Assembly (NCBI RefSeq): GCF_004345705.1
Contig: NZ_SLWV01000041.1
Location: 1 to 22,005, forward strand
DNA length: 22,005 nucleotides
Direction of reading: 5' to 3'
DNA from: Marinisporobacter balticus
Lineage (GTDB): Bacteria > Bacillota > Clostridia > Peptostreptococcales > Thermotaleaceae
Shown here: piece after piece, positions 7,990 through 15,082 of the stretch
Numbering within the stretch: position 1 is the stretch's first letter
Layout: each line of letters starts with the position of its first letter
The notes under the pieces: generated by a model
Databases searched by the model: none
The model's input: only the letters and a program-made list of their open reading frames with translations
What the model was told of the DNA's origin: nothing
Made by a program: the position numbers and the translations under genes

Positions 7990-9617
7990 TATTTTTTAAA
8001 ATGCATCATAGCAAAAGGTACTTCATATTGACTCTGGGTAAATACAACATTATTCAAATCTTTAGTAAATACGGCTTTATTGCATTCATAAGTTAAAGGT
8101 AGATATATTGCTTCTTCGTGCAAAATTGATAAAACCTCATTATAAAGTTTTTGACGCTCTTCTTCAGATGTAGAAACCATAATCTTGCTGATCATATCAT
8201 CAAGATGGGTTTTATCTTCTAATCCTTGCTGAGCAGCATAATCACCATATACTGGCCGTTGCATAGCTGAAAGGGATGATTGAGGATCATAAGGCATTCC
8301 CCAGCTTATATTAAATACCATATCAAAGTTTCCAGCTTTCATATTATCTCTATAGGATTGCTCCTCTTCACCTTTAATGGTCACCGACATTCCTAATTTA
8401 CTGTATTGTGATTGAATATACTCAGAAATTATCTTCTCTGTTACACTATCGCTATTATATAGAATATCAAAGGCAAGCTTTTGACCATTTTTTTCACGAA
8501 TCGCATCATTTCCTACCACCCAACCAGATTCTTCAAGCAATTTTACCGCTTCTTGGAAATTATATTCATAAGGCTTAATCGCTACGTCACAGTAGGGTAC
8601 AGTCTTTGAAAAGAGAAAATCTGCGGGTTCTTCTAATCCATAAAATATTCCGTCGGATATCATTTTCTTATCAGTTGCATGTTGAATCGCCTTTCTTACG
8701 TTTATATCTCCCAAAACAGGACTTTTCGAATTCATAAGCAACTGTCTTGTAGAAGTTGGTTTGGATAAAGCAATTTCAATTTCTTCACTATTGACATACT
8801 TATTTATGGTATCGGCATCAATCATATTTTTACCATAAATCAAATCAATTTCACCATTTTCTAGGGCTAAAATTCTTGTTTGATTATCTGGAATAACTTT
8901 AACTGTAATTTTATCTATTGCAGGTTCCTCTCCCCAATAAAGTGGGTTTTTTTCAAAAATAGCATATTCATCTGTTTTAAACTCTTTTAAAATATAAGAA
9001 CCTGTACCTATATATTCTTGTACCCCGTCTTTTGTACTTCCATTAATCATCGCTTTTGGTGAAACCATAGCAAAAGGTCTAGTCACACCAAGCTCGGTTA
9101 ACATAGGATAATATGGAGATGACAAGGTTATCATAAGCGTATTCTCATCGGTTGCTTCAACGCTAACAAGAAGATTCATCATTTCTAGCCATGTATGACG
9201 TTCTTTGTTTTCAATAATGGCATCAAAATTTGCTTTGATGGCATGTGCATCACAAATTTCCCCGTCTGAAAAATATACATTTTTTCTTATATTAAATGTA
9301 TATACCTTTCCATCTTTACTTATTTTCCAACTTTCAGCAAGACAAGGTTCGTAACCATCTTTTGAAATTGTGACAAGTGTCTCATAAAGCATTTCTTGAG
9401 CATACATTTCACCAGCATAAAGATGAGGGTTTAGATCTCTAATATCCCTAAAGTTTACAAAAACTAATTCTTCTCTAGTCATTTTAGTTGCTTCATCTGT
9501 ATTAAGATTAGAAGCAGTTTCTACATCACTAGTTTTTGAACACCCTGCGAATATACCTAATACTAAAACTATTATTGATAATATTAAAAATGGTTTAATT
9601 GCATTTTTTGTTATCAT
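7989..9617 (-). CDS. NikA-like extracytoplasmic substrate-binding lipoprotein
   Basis: 542 residues from MITKNAIKPF, which has TAAGGAGGAT directly upstream (complement of 9621-9630). An ATG 11 codons earlier has no such site and would place the Fur box inside the gene. A lipoprotein signal peptide ends in IFAG-C (Cys26). The rest is an SBP_bac_5 fold very close to NikA: KERHTWLEMMN, LGVTRPFAMVSP and WGMPYDPQSSLSAM match the E. coli NikA segments that hold Arg97/Trp100, Arg137 and Trp398/Tyr402 (numbers from memory). The position of NikA His416 is Tyr here (RPVYGDY). The protein should bind a metal chelate or a metallophore at the membrane surface and deliver it to the adjacent permeases. Cargo may be Ni, Fe or another metal complex; peptides are less likely. 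Confidence 0.85.
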   Translation of the reverse strand: MITKNAIKPFLILSIIVLVLGIFAGCSKTSDVETASNLNTDEATKMTREELVFVNFRDIRDLNPHLYAGEMYAQEMLYETLVTISKDGYEPCLAESWKISKDGKVYTFNIRKNVYFSDGEICDAHAIKANFDAIIENKERHTWLEMMNLLVSVEATDENTLMITLSSPYYPMLTELGVTRPFAMVSPKAMINGSTKDGVQEYIGTGSYILKEFKTDEYAIFEKNPLYWGEEPAIDKITVKVIPDNQTRILALENGEIDLIYGKNMIDADTINKYVNSEEIEIALSKPTSTRQLLMNSKSPVLGDINVRKAIQHATDKKMISDGIFYGLEEPADFLFSKTVPYCDVAIKPYEYNFQEAVKLLEESGWVVGNDAIREKNGQKLAFDILYNSDSVTEKIISEYIQSQYSKLGMSVTIKGEEEQSYRDNMKAGNFDMVFNISWGMPYDPQSSLSAMQRPVYGDYAAQQGLEDKTHLDDMISKIMVSTSEEERQKLYNEVLSILHEEAIYLPLTYECNKAVFTKDLNNVVFTQSQYEVPFAMMHFKK

Positions 9618-9631
9618 CGTATCCTCCTTAT

Positions 9632-9646
9632 TGATAATTATTTTCA
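9632..9646. promoter_or_regulatory. Fur-box-like palindrome upstream of nikA-like gene
   Basis: The plus-strand sequence TGATAATTATTTTCA matches the B. subtilis 7-1-7 Fur consensus (TGATAAT-N-ATTATCA) at 13 of 14 defined positions. It lies 15 bp upstream of the gene start, next to the ribosome binding site and just downstream of a -10-like TATACT (complement of 9650-9655). Bound repressor would block initiation or early elongation. Together with the second site at 10689 it suggests iron-dependent repression. Confidence 0.6.
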
Positions 9647-9708
9647 ACAAGTATAACTATAGCATACAAGTTAATCTAATAACTAATATCTTTCTAGAAG
9701 CACCATGT

Positions 9709-9725
9709 TATAACAATATGTTATA
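9709..9725. promoter_or_regulatory. Probable LysR-type operator (T-N11-A palindrome)
   Basis: TATAACA-ATA-TGTTATA is a perfect 7-3-7 palindrome containing T-N11-A motifs, the usual recognition pattern of LysR-type regulators. It lies 4 bp past the lysR stop and about 90 bp upstream of the nikA-like start, a typical activator position. The neighbouring LysR protein is the likely partner. Confidence 0.55.
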
Positions 9726-9729
9726 GGTC

Positions 9730-10638
9730 TTATGAAAATAAATCTTTTAAATAGGCTACAAACATTTTTTCACATCCATTAAATAGTAAATCTTTTCGAG
9801 TAATATATCCGACTTTAATACAGTCCATACAATTTTGGATAGCTACTTTTCTAATTTCGTTATCATGGTAGTTAGGTTTCAAAAAGTCAAGTCCCAAGGT
9901 ACATAAATCAGAATATCTTAACATATTCATCATCATATTATCACTGTTTGTATGCACAACATGTTTCATTTGATTTAATTTTATCAACCCATTGCTTAAA
10001 ATATCTACATGCTCCATCATGGAAAAATAATCCCGCTTTCCCTGAATAAATTTTAGATTTTCTAGTTCTTTAAACGCTATCGTTTCTTTTTCATAATAGG
10101 GGTGCATTGGCCCAACATAGATACACAATTTGCAGGATTTCAATATTTGAAAGGATAAGTTCTTTTTGCTAAGAATTTGCCTAAAAGTATGTGCTTTATG
10201 CTCAGGATAAAAGACTACGCCAATATTTGTTAATGATGAATGAACGGACTCAACAACATCTTCAACAGTTCCTGTTATAAATTCAATATGTAGTGTAGAT
10301 TCTTTGTGCTCCAAATAGTAATCTGCGACCATTCTTGCGATCATATTACTTGGAAATGCGGCAATCTTTAATTGGTCATAGGCTCTATCCTCAGCCAATT
10401 CTTCAACTATACGTACGGTTTTTATTATATTTTTAGCATAATCATAGAATTGGTCACCAAATCCAGTGGCAACAACACCTTTAGGTGTCCTCTCCATTAA
10501 CTTAATACCCAATTCAGTTTCCAAGTTTTTTAGTATCTTACTGACATTAGGCTGGGATGTATAAAGTCTTTCAGCAGCTTTATTAAGACTTCTGCATTCT
10601 ATTGCGGCCAAAAAGTATTCAATTTGCTTGAGCTCCAT
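9730..10638 (-). CDS. LysR family transcriptional regulator
   Basis: 302 residues from MELKQIEYFLAAIE, chosen because AAGGAG (complement of 10648-10653) precedes it. A longer start at 10704 would run through the Fur box and has no good site. Residues 1-60 form the LysR winged helix-turn-helix (LNKAAERLYTSQPNVSKILKNLE, then ELGIKLMERTPKGV). The remainder is a periplasmic-binding-protein-like effector domain. The gene lies directly upstream of the NikABCDE-like operon on the same strand, and a T-N11-A palindrome separates them, so it probably controls the operon. Its own promoter carries a Fur-like box. Inducer unknown. Confidence 0.88.
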   Translation of the reverse strand: MELKQIEYFLAAIECRSLNKAAERLYTSQPNVSKILKNLETELGIKLMERTPKGVVATGFGDQFYDYAKNIIKTVRIVEELAEDRAYDQLKIAAFPSNMIARMVADYYLEHKESTLHIEFITGTVEDVVESVHSSLTNIGVVFYPEHKAHTFRQILSKKNLSFQILKSCKLCIYVGPMHPYYEKETIAFKELENLKFIQGKRDYFSMMEHVDILSNGLIKLNQMKHVVHTNSDNMMMNMLRYSDLCTLGLDFLKPNYHDNEIRKVAIQNCMDCIKVGYITRKDLLFNGCEKMFVAYLKDLFS

Positions 10639-10685
10639 ATTCTTAAACTCCTTTAATAAGAATAATACAATCCATTTGTATTTGT

Positions 10686-10706
10686 TAATGATATTCGTTA
10701 TCATTA
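10686..10706. promoter_or_regulatory. Fur-box-like palindrome at the lysR promoter
   Basis: TAATGATA-TTCGT-TATCATTA is a perfect 21-bp dyad. Its core TGATATTCGTTATCA (10689-10703) matches the 7-1-7 Fur consensus at 12 of 14 positions. It sits just downstream of the lysR -10 box, over the expected first transcribed bases, where bound repressor would block transcription. Confidence 0.65.
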
Positions 10707-10715
10707 AGTGATATG

Positions 10716-10744
10716 ATTATAAAATATATTTATCTGATAGTCAA
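10716..10744 (-). promoter_or_regulatory. SigmaA promoter of lysR
   Basis: On the minus strand, -35 TTGACT (complement of 10739-10744) and -10 TATAAT (complement of 10716-10721) are separated by 17 bp. The Fur-like palindrome follows at 10706-10686, so transcription of lysR is likely metal-repressed. Confidence 0.75.
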
Positions 10745-10808
10745 GTTATAGCAACGAGTTTTTTTACATTAAATGATAAAATTTAGGATAAAAGCAAAAA
10801 AAATATGC

Positions 10809-10814
10809 TATAAT
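10809..10814 (+). promoter_or_regulatory. -10 box of the YceG-protease gene
   Basis: TATAAT lies 31 bp upstream of the start codon at 10845. At 17-bp spacing the -35 region (GGATAA) is poor. The Fur-like box is about 100 bp further upstream, so control by Fur is not implied. Confidence 0.45.
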
Positions 10815-10844
10815 TCAATTAAAATGTTTTTGGAGTGAAGTAAA

Positions 10845-12275
10845 ATGATTGTAAAAACAAAGTATTTAAAAACCATGCTATTGCAAACTCAAAACCTATT
10901 TGAAGAGATAAAATGTATTTTTAATTATGAGAGAAAGGATAGCGGCAGTTTAAGAAAATCTATTCTTTTTTGCAGATATATAGGGATCGATGATAATGTG
11001 CAAGATTATATGAATAGATTGAAAGAATTAGATAAATATTTACAAACAATTGAAGTGAATTATATTCGTTTTACAAAGGGATTGGAAAAAGTTTTTGATA
11101 TGGATGAAATAGAAAAAATGAAGGATATTATGGATCATTATAGTGCGCTTGAAGAGCAAGGAAGTATAAGTCGGTATGCATTGTTTAATTTGAATATGGG
11201 TTACGAAATAAAAAATGAATGTTTAGAATGGACAAAAAAACTTGCGTTTAAAGAAATATTAGATTTGTATGATACAAACAATAGAAATAAAAGCAAAACC
11301 ATTAGAAAAAATTTTGGTGTAAAATTGTTATTTTGGATGAATAAATATCTGAAAGAACTGTTTGAAAATGCGTGTGATATAAATATAATCCATAAAATTG
11401 TATTTTATGGAGAAATTAAAAAACATGAGTTGTATTTCTTGATATTCCTATCTAAATTAGGGTGCGATATTATTTACATAAATCCCAAAGAAGATATAGA
11501 GGATGCAATTCCTGAAGTAAAGGGGTACTCAAACATTATAAGATGTAGAAAAATGCATAGTGAAATAGTACAATGGCTAGGAGAAACTAGTAAACAGGAA
11601 ATAAAAAACATACCTAAAGTACAAGCGACAATAAGAAAAGAGCGCGTACATGAAAGACCTGAAATAAAAATAAATACATATAGGCCAGATGCGAAAAGAC
11701 GGGTTGAAAAAAGCTATGAAGAAATTGCAAAGTTAGCAGAATCGGTAGTGATGATACAAGCATATGATAAAAATAAACAATTAATCGGGAAAGGTTCTGG
11801 TGTAGTAATTAGTGAGGATGGATTTATTATCACTAACTTTCATGTAGTAGGGAAAGGTGTATTTTTTGGCGTTGTTTTTGAAAATGATCCTAATGAATAT
11901 ATGGTATATAATGTCGTCAAATATCATCAGGATTATGATTTAGCCTTAATAAAAGTGGATAAGCCAACAAAACCGATTCAATTGAATGATAAGGATTTGG
12001 TAAGGGGTCAACAGGTTGTAGCAATAGGTAGTCCATTAGGGTTGTTTAATACGATTTCTGAGGGCATTGTATCAGGATTTAGAGAATTTGATCATATAAA
12101 AATGGTTCAAATAACAGCCCCTATTTCTCCAGGAAGTTCAGGAGGGGCATTAATTGATAGGTATGGAAATTTGGTAGGGATCACGACTGCAGGATTAGAA
12201 GGTCAAAATCTAAATATGGCTGTACCTGCCCAATATGTAAAACAATTTATTGGAAATATATTAAACCGTCCATAA
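10845..12275 (+). CDS. YceG-like domain fused to HtrA/trypsin-like serine protease
   Basis: 476 residues without signal peptide or membrane segment, so probably cytoplasmic. Residues about 30-250 resemble the YceG_bac family of tellurium/stress-response 'biosynthetic modules' (KIVFYGEIKKHELYFLIFLSKLG, then CDIIYINP). A linker rich in charged residues follows. Residues about 295-476 are an S1C-type protease: GKGSGVVISEDGFIITNFHVV contains His333, YDLALIKV has Asp365, and PGSSGGAL has the nucleophile Ser432. All three triad residues are present and there is no PDZ domain. The gene stands alone, divergent from lysR. The ATG has GGAG upstream and a TATAAT at 10809. The N-terminal assignment is by pattern recall and less certain than the protease. 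A role in stress signalling or defence is inference. Confidence 0.75.
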   Translation: MIVKTKYLKTMLLQTQNLFEEIKCIFNYERKDSGSLRKSILFCRYIGIDDNVQDYMNRLKELDKYLQTIEVNYIRFTKGLEKVFDMDEIEKMKDIMDHYSALEEQGSISRYALFNLNMGYEIKNECLEWTKKLAFKEILDLYDTNNRNKSKTIRKNFGVKLLFWMNKYLKELFENACDINIIHKIVFYGEIKKHELYFLIFLSKLGCDIIYINPKEDIEDAIPEVKGYSNIIRCRKMHSEIVQWLGETSKQEIKNIPKVQATIRKERVHERPEIKINTYRPDAKRRVEKSYEEIAKLAESVVMIQAYDKNKQLIGKGSGVVISEDGFIITNFHVVGKGVFFGVVFENDPNEYMVYNVVKYHQDYDLALIKVDKPTKPIQLNDKDLVRGQQVVAIGSPLGLFNTISEGIVSGFREFDHIKMVQITAPISPGSSGGALIDRYGNLVGITTAGLEGQNLNMAVPAQYVKQFIGNILNRP

Positions 12276-12279
12276 AAAA

Positions 12280-12390
12280 AACAATGAAGTAAAAGTTTAT
12301 CAAGATAGTATTTCGTGTAAAGATGAAATACCAACACCAGAAGAATTAATAAGATATGCTGTACAGAAAGTGAAAGAGAAACAGAAATAG
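12280..12390 (+). pseudogene. Short orphan coding remnant after the protease gene
   Basis: After an A8 run at the protease stop, the +1 frame stays open for 36 codons with protein-like composition (VYQDSISCKDEIPTPEELIRYAV, then a Lys-rich end and TAG). It has no start codon or ribosome binding site. It may be the tail of a lost gene, or a C-terminal extension separated from the protease by a frameshift in the A run. I cannot identify the parent. Confidence 0.3.
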
Positions 12391-12457
12391 ACGGAGCAAC
12401 AAGAGTATTTTGTTTGATAAATAGTGTTAAAATTTACTGTGTATAAAAAGCTATTCT

Positions 12458-12494
12458 AACACCTTGAACGTAAAGAAAACGTGTTTGAGGTGTT
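12458..12494 (+). terminator. Stem-loop upstream of the five-gene operon
   Basis: aacacct (12458-12464) pairs with aggtgtt (12488-12494), and an inner acgt/acgt pair closes around the loop aaagaaa. TATTTATT follows, a weak U-run. It may terminate transcription from the protease gene. Between 12391 and 12513 I see nothing else. Confidence 0.4.
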
Positions 12495-12513
12495 TATTTA
12501 TTGGGAAAAATCC

Positions 12514-12542
12514 TTGACGGTTTTGTATCCAAGTATTAAAAT
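12514..12542 (+). promoter_or_regulatory. SigmaA promoter of the five-gene operon
   Basis: TTGACG (12514-12519), a 17-bp spacer, then TAAAAT (12537-12542). It is 52 bp upstream of the first start codon. No other good promoter is seen before the following four genes, which are separated by 20 bp or less. Confidence 0.6.
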
Positions 12543-12593
12543 GGTATTATAATATATTAGAAAGTAATTGATATTATCAGAAAGGATTCTAAT

Positions 12594-13904
12594 ATGAATA
12601 ATGAAGGTTTAAACATTGAATACAAACGAGAATATGTTGATGATATTAGGAAAACAGTGATTGCCTTTGCCAATACAAATGGCGGTAAAATAATGATTGG
12701 TATTGCCGATAATGGAACTATAGTCGGTGTAGAAGATGCTGATAATGTTATGCTAAAGGCGACCAATGCTGTTAGAGATTCCATTAAACCCGATATTACA
12801 CTTTTTACTACCTGCGAAAGAGAAATAATCGAAGGTAAAACTGTTATTGTTTTAACCGTACAAAAGGGAACGGCTTGCCCTTATTATTTATCTGGAAAAG
12901 GAATTAGACCGGAAGGTGTATATATTAGACAGGGGGCTTCCTCTGTTCCTGCTACAGAAACCGCAATACTAAAAATGATTAAGGAAACAGACGGAGATAA
13001 TTATGAAGAAATTCGTTCCTTAAATCAAGAGTTGACATTTGATTATCTTCAAAAAGAGTTTGACACAGCAAATATAAAAATAGAAAAGTCACAGATGAAA
13101 ACCTTGCATTTAATTGGTGAAGATGGTTTATATAGTAATTTGGGACTGCTGTTGTCCGATCAGTGTTCTCATACGATTAAATTAGCTGTGTTTGAAGGCA
13201 CTACCAAAGAAATCTTTAAAGATAGATATGAGTTTAGCGGATCTTTACTTAAGCAGCTTCGAGAAGGTTATTCCTTTATCGACAGATATAACAGAACACG
13301 AGCTGAGTTTGAGGAGCTAACAAGAATAGATAAGAGAGATTATCCGACTACAGCAATCAGAGAGGCACTTCTCAACTCCATTGTCCACAGAGATTACTCT
13401 TTCAGTGGAAGTACGCTTATCAGTATATTTGATGATCGAATTGAAATTGTCACTATCGGCGGTTTGGTAAAAGGTATTTCAAAAGACGATATGCTACTTG
13501 GTGTTTCGATTTTACGCAATAAAAACCTTGCAAATGTTTTTTATAGATTAAAAATGATAGAAGCATATGGCACGGGAATTCCCAAAATTATGGAGAACTA
13601 TCAATGTTATTCTATTCAGCCTAAAATTGAAATTACCGATAATGCTTTTAAAATTACATTGTTCAATACGATGTTTACACAAGAACAAAATAAGAATAAA
13701 CCCACTCGCAAAGTATTTTACACAGAGGGTGAACAGCGTGTTTTAGATATGTTTGTTTCAGCTGATACAATAAAGCGTAAGGATATAGAAAAAGTTCTTT
13801 CTATTTCGCAGCCTATGGCGGTTAAACATTTGAAAAGTCTACTTGAAAAATCGGCTATTGAGAAAATTGGAAGTGGAAAAAATGTGCGCTATAAGTTGAA
13901 ATAG
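12594..13904 (+). CDS. Schlafen/AlbA_2-domain protein with GHKL-like C-terminal domain and winged helix
   Basis: 436 residues. The first 120 are an AlbA_2 (Schlafen-type, formerly AAA_4) nucleic-acid-binding domain: NIEYKREY near the N-terminus, then FANTNGGKIMIGIADNGTIVGV and later GVYIRQGASSVPA. The middle (about 230-350) carries AIREALLNSIVHRDYS and AYGTGIPKIMENY, typical of the degenerate HATPase_c_4 domain of these 'putative transcriptional regulators'. Residues about 375-436 form a winged helix (KRKDIEKVLSISQPMAVKHLKSLLEK). AAAGGA precedes the start. It is the first gene of the operon, 20 bp before the NurA-like gene, and may sense nucleic acid or regulate the cassette. Proteins of this family are also common as stand-alone regulators, so functional membership is inferred. 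Confidence 0.8.
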   Translation: MNNEGLNIEYKREYVDDIRKTVIAFANTNGGKIMIGIADNGTIVGVEDADNVMLKATNAVRDSIKPDITLFTTCEREIIEGKTVIVLTVQKGTACPYYLSGKGIRPEGVYIRQGASSVPATETAILKMIKETDGDNYEEIRSLNQELTFDYLQKEFDTANIKIEKSQMKTLHLIGEDGLYSNLGLLLSDQCSHTIKLAVFEGTTKEIFKDRYEFSGSLLKQLREGYSFIDRYNRTRAEFEELTRIDKRDYPTTAIREALLNSIVHRDYSFSGSTLISIFDDRIEIVTIGGLVKGISKDDMLLGVSILRNKNLANVFYRLKMIEAYGTGIPKIMENYQCYSIQPKIEITDNAFKITLFNTMFTQEQNKNKPTRKVFYTEGEQRVLDMFVSADTIKRKDIEKVLSISQPMAVKHLKSLLEKSAIEKIGSGKNVRYKLK

Positions 13905-13924
13905 AATTTAATTGGGGGCCTATT

Positions 13925-15070
13925 ATGAGTAGAATAATGACAAAAATTGCAGAAGAAACCAATGGCAAGAGCTTTAAAACCTTTAAATATAGCTTTGACA
14001 GCACTGATATGCCCTCTTTCGATTATGATGATAATTCTGATATAACTTGGGAAAGAATGGGTGAAACGGTTACGCATAAAAAAGCCATTGATCTATCTAT
14101 ACAAGCTAAGAAAATTGCAACAGGAAAGCCTGCATTCACTTATTTTTTAGACGGTTCAAGAAGAGCATTTAAAGTCGATGATATTGCATATCGAAATCAA
14201 GTTTATCCGGTTATTGCAGGACAAATAGGTATTGGCTGTTGCAAAAGAGAAAATAAAGAAATGAAACCGTTTGATTTTGAAAAAAGATTGGTCATTGCAT
14301 TGCCTAAAGTGGCTAATCAAGACGATTGGAACAAGAAATTATTTTTCAAAAATCTGCTTAAAAAAGTTAATATGGATGAAAGACTTTCAAAGGAAGGCAT
14401 TGAATTTACAGACATTATTCCTTATTCATGTAAAAAAGATGAAGCTGAAAAAATGGAGAATAAAGGAATTGCTGTTATTCAAGATCTAATGGTTGAAAAA
14501 GAGAAAATGATGGTAGCAAAACTGGCTTCAAAAAATTTACTCAGTTATGATAGCTATCTATTAAAAGATGGTTCATTAGAATATCGTGTGGTCGATATGA
14601 AAAATGAGCGTGAAGTCCGCAATTTTAAAAATAATTATCGTTGGGTTATTGGTGCATCCAAGTCATTCAACCCGGAAAACTGTAAAGACCATAAGGGTAA
14701 GAATAATTCAAATTTAATTGTTGATTTAAAACTATACCATAGAACACCGGTAAATATGTACAGTTCTCCGCGTATTGGTAACATGAAGTTTGCCGTCTGG
14801 TATGTTCGAATTAGAGATAAAATTCACACAAGTAATGCGTTCGACGGAATATTAAAGTTAGAAAAAATTTTAGTGACTGACGAGCAAATAGCAAACGGAG
14901 TAGATACAGAAGAAGTAGATTGGATTACTGCAAATATCATCAATGAAAGAAATCCTGTGTGCTATGGAGATGATTTCAGGTGGGCAAACCATCTATATCC
15001 TGTCTATGTTACAGAACGATATGTTAAGAGCAAATATATAAGCAATACTATGTTTTTAAATTTATTTTAA
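13925..15070 (+). CDS. NurA-like nuclease
   Basis: 381 residues, cytoplasmic. Two motifs resemble the NurA nuclease fold (RNase H-like, Mn-dependent 5'-3' exonuclease that partners HerA): FLDGSRRAFKVDD, where Asp76 would be the first metal ligand, and SYDSYLLKDGSLEYR, where Asp209 and Asp215 lie in the second DGS-type motif. A conserved-looking C-terminal part contains MKFAVWYVRIRD and later YPVYVTERYVKSKY, similar to the NurA C-terminus that ends in a strand-helix near the active site. It is 12 bp upstream of the HerA-like gene, which strongly supports the assignment. The family call rests on motifs and context, not on an alignment. Confidence 0.68.
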   Translation: MSRIMTKIAEETNGKSFKTFKYSFDSTDMPSFDYDDNSDITWERMGETVTHKKAIDLSIQAKKIATGKPAFTYFLDGSRRAFKVDDIAYRNQVYPVIAGQIGIGCCKRENKEMKPFDFEKRLVIALPKVANQDDWNKKLFFKNLLKKVNMDERLSKEGIEFTDIIPYSCKKDEAEKMENKGIAVIQDLMVEKEKMMVAKLASKNLLSYDSYLLKDGSLEYRVVDMKNEREVRNFKNNYRWVIGASKSFNPENCKDHKGKNNSNLIVDLKLYHRTPVNMYSSPRIGNMKFAVWYVRIRDKIHTSNAFDGILKLEKILVTDEQIANGVDTEEVDWITANIINERNPVCYGDDFRWANHLYPVYVTERYVKSKYISNTMFLNLF

Positions 15071-15082
15071 TGGAGGAACATT

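Noticed and set aside
12391..12593. CRISPR array, tRNA or attachment site at the left edge of the five-gene operon
   Set aside because: No repeated units, cloverleaf or direct repeat of an rRNA/tRNA end is visible; only a stem-loop and a promoter.
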